A stretch of 15,507 nt of DNA from Nitrospina sp. (GTDB lineage: Bacteria; Nitrospinota; Nitrospinia; Nitrospinales; Nitrospinaceae). The number at the start of each line of letters is the position of its first letter. Position 1 is the stretch's first letter. Below the pieces are notes generated by a model. That model ran no database searches. It saw nothing but the letters and a program-made list of their open reading frames with translations, and was not told where the DNA came from. The translations under genes and the position numbers were made by a program. The stretch covers positions 1 to 15,507 of the forward strand of contig SMVS01000138.1 in assembly GCA_004357435.1 (NCBI GenBank). Direction: 5' to 3'. Below, one piece after another: positions 12,817 through 15,507 of the stretch.

Positions 12817-14373
12817 CTATCGACGAAACATTTCAAGCATACGGCGCGTCACCGCGAACCCGCCTGCAATATTGATTGATGTGAGCAACACCGTCGCTCC
12901 GGCTATCCACATGATCAAGTTATCCGACGAACTGATCTGCATCAAGGCACCGATAATAATAATACTACTGATGGCATTGGTGACGCTCATGAGGGGCGTG
13001 TGCAAAGCCGGGGCCACATTCCATATCACCATGTAGCCGATAAAGCAGGCCAGCACAAACACCGTAAAATGAGCCATGAAGGAAGGCGGCGCGACGGCGC
13101 CTAATCCAAACAAGGCCAGCCCGCCTATTGCGAACGCCATCATGGGTCCCTTCGCGGAAGGCTTCTCCGCGGCGGCGGCAACTTTTTCCACCGCCGGTTC
13201 TTCTTTGGGTTTGGGCGGGGCCACGGAAAGTTTGGGCGCGGGCGGCGGCCAAGTCACCTCTCCATTTTTAACAACGGTCGCGCCACGAACCACTTCATCT
13301 TCAAAATCGACGACGGCGTTGCCATCCTTCGCCTTACACATATCGGTCATCAGGTGGCGTAAATTGGTGCCATACAGTTGACTGGACTGAGTGGCCAAAC
13401 GGCTGGGCAAATCGGTATACCCGATAATGGAAACGCCGTGCACCTTGACCACCTTGCCCGCTTCGGACAATTTGCAGTTGCCGCCCTGCTCCGCGGCGAG
13501 GTCCACGATCACACTGCCGTTTTTCATTGAGGCGACCATTTCCGGCGTGATCAACTCCGGCGCCGGCTTGCCTGGAATCAAAGCGGTGGTGATGATGATG
13601 TCCACTTCCTTCGCCTGCTCTGCGAACAACGCCATTTCCGCTTCGATGAATTCCTTACTCATCACCTTGGCGTAACCGCCAGTGCCGGAACCCTCTTCCT
13701 CAAACTCAAGCTCCAGAAACTCAGCATTCATGCTCTCGACCTGCTCCTTAACTTCCGGCCGGGTATCGAATGCCCGGACAATCGCGCCCATGCTTTGGGC
13801 CGTGCCGATGGCGGACAAACCCGCCACGCCAGCGCCAATCACCATCACCTTGGCCGGTGGAATTTTACCCGCCGCCGTGATTTGACCGGTAAAAAAACGG
13901 CCAAAGTGTTGCGCGGCTTCGATCACTGCCCGGTAGCCCGCGATATTGGCCATGGAGCTTAAGGCATCCAGCTTTTGGGCGCGCGATATCCGCGGCACAC
14001 TGTCCATGGCGATGGCGGTGACTTTTTTATCCGCTAATTTTTTCAGTAAATCCGGGTTCTGCGCCGGCCAGATAAAAGAGATGAGGATCTGGCCCGCCCG
14101 CAACAAGTCCACCTCCTCAGTATCCAGATCAGGATTATATTCCGGGGCACGGACTTTAAAAATAATGTCGCTACTCTCCCAAAGCGCCTTGGCATCGGCC
14201 ACCACCGTGGCTCCCGACTTGGTGTAAGCGGCGTCCGAAAAACTGGCTTCCGCACCGGCACCGGACTGCACGGCAACCTCAAAACCCAGCTTGAGGAGAT
14301 GAGGAATGACATCCGGAGTGGTGGCCACTCGTCTTTCGCCGGGATGAACTTCTTTGGGAATTCCAATTTTCAT
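12817..14373 (-). CDS. pntA: NAD(P) transhydrogenase subunit alpha
   Basis: A 518-residue alpha subunit with the E. coli-like fused layout. Domain I binds NAD(H) and covers about residues 1-380: MKIGIPKEVHPGERRVATTP at the start, the Rossmann GAGVAG at 180-185, and DTRPEVKEQV at 203-212. A proline- and alanine-rich linker (about 380-415) follows, then about four membrane helices (415-518). Some bacteria split this protein into PntAA and PntAB; here it is fused. The ATG at 14373 lacks a clear Shine-Dalgarno sequence. A near-consensus promoter lies about 50-75 bp upstream. pntB begins 11 nt downstream. The role is NADPH supply at the inner membrane, and in some organisms energy balance during lithotrophic growth. 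Confidence 0.98.
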   Translation of the reverse strand: MKIGIPKEVHPGERRVATTPDVIPHLLKLGFEVAVQSGAGAEASFSDAAYTKSGATVVADAKALWESSDIIFKVRAPEYNPDLDTEEVDLLRAGQILISFIWPAQNPDLLKKLADKKVTAIAMDSVPRISRAQKLDALSSMANIAGYRAVIEAAQHFGRFFTGQITAAGKIPPAKVMVIGAGVAGLSAIGTAQSMGAIVRAFDTRPEVKEQVESMNAEFLELEFEEEGSGTGGYAKVMSKEFIEAEMALFAEQAKEVDIIITTALIPGKPAPELITPEMVASMKNGSVIVDLAAEQGGNCKLSEAGKVVKVHGVSIIGYTDLPSRLATQSSQLYGTNLRHLMTDMCKAKDGNAVVDFEDEVVRGATVVKNGEVTWPPPAPKLSVAPPKPKEEPAVEKVAAAAEKPSAKGPMMAFAIGGLALFGLGAVAPPSFMAHFTVFVLACFIGYMVIWNVAPALHTPLMSVTNAISSIIIIGALMQISSSDNLIMWIAGATVLLTSINIAGGFAVTRRMLEMFRR

Positions 14374-14421
14374 AGGATTACGTTTTTTAGTTTGATAGGG
14401 ACTGGGTAGAAATGCACAGGA

Positions 14422-14449
14422 ATAATAGCGAAAACTACCCGCATGTCAA
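14422..14449 (-). promoter_or_regulatory. Sigma70-type promoter for pntAB
   Basis: On the minus strand a perfect TTGACA (14449-14444) is separated by 16 nt from TATTAT (14427-14422), five of six matches to the -10 consensus. A transcript would begin near 14415, giving about a 40-nt leader before the pntA ATG. This is the best promoter match in the window. Confidence 0.68.
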
Positions 14450-14506
14450 AATTTTTTTGCAGGATTCCGCCGGAGCGAGGGGAAATATTGCAGAGTTGCG
14501 GAAACC

Positions 14507-15507
14507 TCACTCGTCCATATCGTCGAAGATGCCGGAGGCGAGGCTTTTGCGGGCGGTGCGGGCTTCCTGTTCGGCGCGGGTGATGCCTTGATCGTAATCG
14601 TTGTGATCGACAAACTTCAGCACCGGCGCCATTTCCGGGTGCCGCTTCAAATACAGTTTGGACAGGGTCTGGCAAATCCTCCGGTATTTCGGGTGGCCCG
14701 CCTTCTGAGTCCGAAGTTCGGTGAAATGGCCCAGCTCGCGCAGGTTCATGCCCATGTTCCAGCGAATGAGGTGGTTGAACAACGAGGCGTATTGCGCCTC
14801 CAGACGGAGCCCGGCGCGTTTCAAATCGTTGGTCAGCGCTTCCGCCCGCTCAAAACATTCCTGCACCACCTCGCCCTTGCCGATTTCCTGGATCTCCTCC
14901 GGGATGGTGTAGCCCAGCAACACGCTCATGTCCTGTCTCTGCTGGGTCAGCATGCGGTGCCTCTGCAGGTCGCGGTACTCAGCGAACCCGGCGATGATGT
15001 CGAAATGAATGGGATAACCGTATTCCAGACCGCGCCCCGGCCGGTCGCGTTTTGATTGGCGGTCGCCGATATAGGTGTCGAATATTTCCTGGCGCTTGTC
15101 CTCGGGCAGGGAACGCACCACCCGCCGAATCTGCTCTGTCGGATGCTGAACGTAGGGGAAAATCATCGCCGCCAGCATATTCATCTGATAGTCCTCCGGC
15201 CGGTCCACCAACAACACCACCTCCGGCGCGGTTGCGATCGGCTCCTGTCTGAACAACGCGTCGCACAGCCGGCGCATGTGGCGTTCGATATCAGATTGAT
15301 AGGTTTTCTTCTCAGCGCGTTTGATGAAGGTCGGAATCTGATGGTTGAGGGCTTCGCGAATCTGCTCGGCCAGCGTGACCCCCTCCTGCAAATTCTGGGT
15401 GAGCAGTTTTGAAATCAGTCCCGAAAAAAATCGGCCGTTGCCCACCAACCCTAAATTCGCCTGGGTGGCGGCGGGCAGAATACAGCGAATCACATCGCAC
15501 GCGGCAC
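14507..15507 (-). CDS. ThyX-like (flavin-dependent thymidylate synthase superfamily) protein, 5' end outside the window
   Basis: At least 333 residues are visible and the frame stays open to the window edge, so the N terminus is missing. A GTG at 15493 is probably internal. The visible part starts with RCILPAATQANLGLVGNG, which resembles the C-terminal half of a ThyX domain (the LP...GN segment). A second ThyX-like unit follows: an RHR motif with downstream serine (QRHRMLTQQRQDMS), then WNMGMNLRELGHFTELR, equivalent to the NLR...HF..LR substrate-binding motif. This indicates a tandem two-domain ThyX-like protein. The serine sits nine residues after RHR and not seven as in canonical RHRX7S, so ordinary thymidylate synthase activity is uncertain. 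The C terminus is charged and ends in DDMDE. It lies upstream of pntAB on the same strand, 133 nt away. Confidence 0.8.
   Translation of the reverse strand, partial: AACDVIRCILPAATQANLGLVGNGRFFSGLISKLLTQNLQEGVTLAEQIREALNHQIPTFIKRAEKKTYQSDIERHMRRLCDALFRQEPIATAPEVVLLVDRPEDYQMNMLAAMIFPYVQHPTEQIRRVVRSLPEDKRQEIFDTYIGDRQSKRDRPGRGLEYGYPIHFDIIAGFAEYRDLQRHRMLTQQRQDMSVLLGYTIPEEIQEIGKGEVVQECFERAEALTNDLKRAGLRLEAQYASLFNHLIRWNMGMNLRELGHFTELRTQKAGHPKYRRICQTLSKLYLKRHPEMAPVLKFVDHNDYDQGITRAEQEARTARKSLASGIFDDMDE

Overview
The window is a gene-dense bacterial chromosomal segment of moderate GC content. It encodes a signal-peptide-bearing SurA/PpiC-type foldase, a Tat-exported MsrP with a possible lipobox, a proton-translocating transhydrogenase and a two-domain ThyX-like protein, which together point to a Gram-negative organism. 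The protein style and gene mix resemble Nitrospinota or a similar deep-branching lineage, but this is an impression and not proven by any marker here. No rRNA, tRNA, CRISPR array, transposase, integrase or phage gene was seen. I did not find a clear new defence or mobile system. The most unusual content is in the gaps between genes.

Left part (1-5300): a small unrecognised protein (29-310) is followed by a radical SAM protein with SPASM-like C-terminal cysteines (450-1523). A short cytoplasmic parvulin (1557-1961) runs convergent to it and divergent from a Maf nucleotide pyrophosphatase (2078-2668). Next come a 74-residue zinc-ribbon-like protein and an exported FGE/sulfatase-modifying-fold protein that overlap by ATGA (2820-3850). 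A periplasmic SurA/PpiC-like PPIase with its own promoter follows (3975-4979), then a 60-residue basic protein on the minus strand (5098-5280).

Middle (5300-9912): a plus-strand run holds priA, a YqaA/DedA-family membrane protein, cutA and msrP. The last three genes are tightly packed. msrP has no msrQ beside it, and its stop codon directly abuts the stop codon of the convergent gene.

Right part (9913-15507, all minus strand): a ThyX-like protein cut by the window edge, then pntA-pntB behind a near-consensus sigma70-type promoter. Further along the minus strand are a repeat-filled gap, a small glycine-rich membrane protein, a MITE-like 125-bp element, and a second exported FGE-fold protein whose promoter-like region contains a palindrome.

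The main observation is a dispersed intergenic repeat family. At three loci (311-449, 4981-5097, 11209-11413) a CCAGCC-NNN-GGYTGG hairpin begins 1-2 nt after the stop codon of unrelated genes. It is followed by diverged but alignable sequence in the same orientation relative to that gene. At the third locus the unit is tandemly duplicated with a period of about 99 bp. Its far end supplies the Shine-Dalgarno sequence and start-site hairpin of the next gene.
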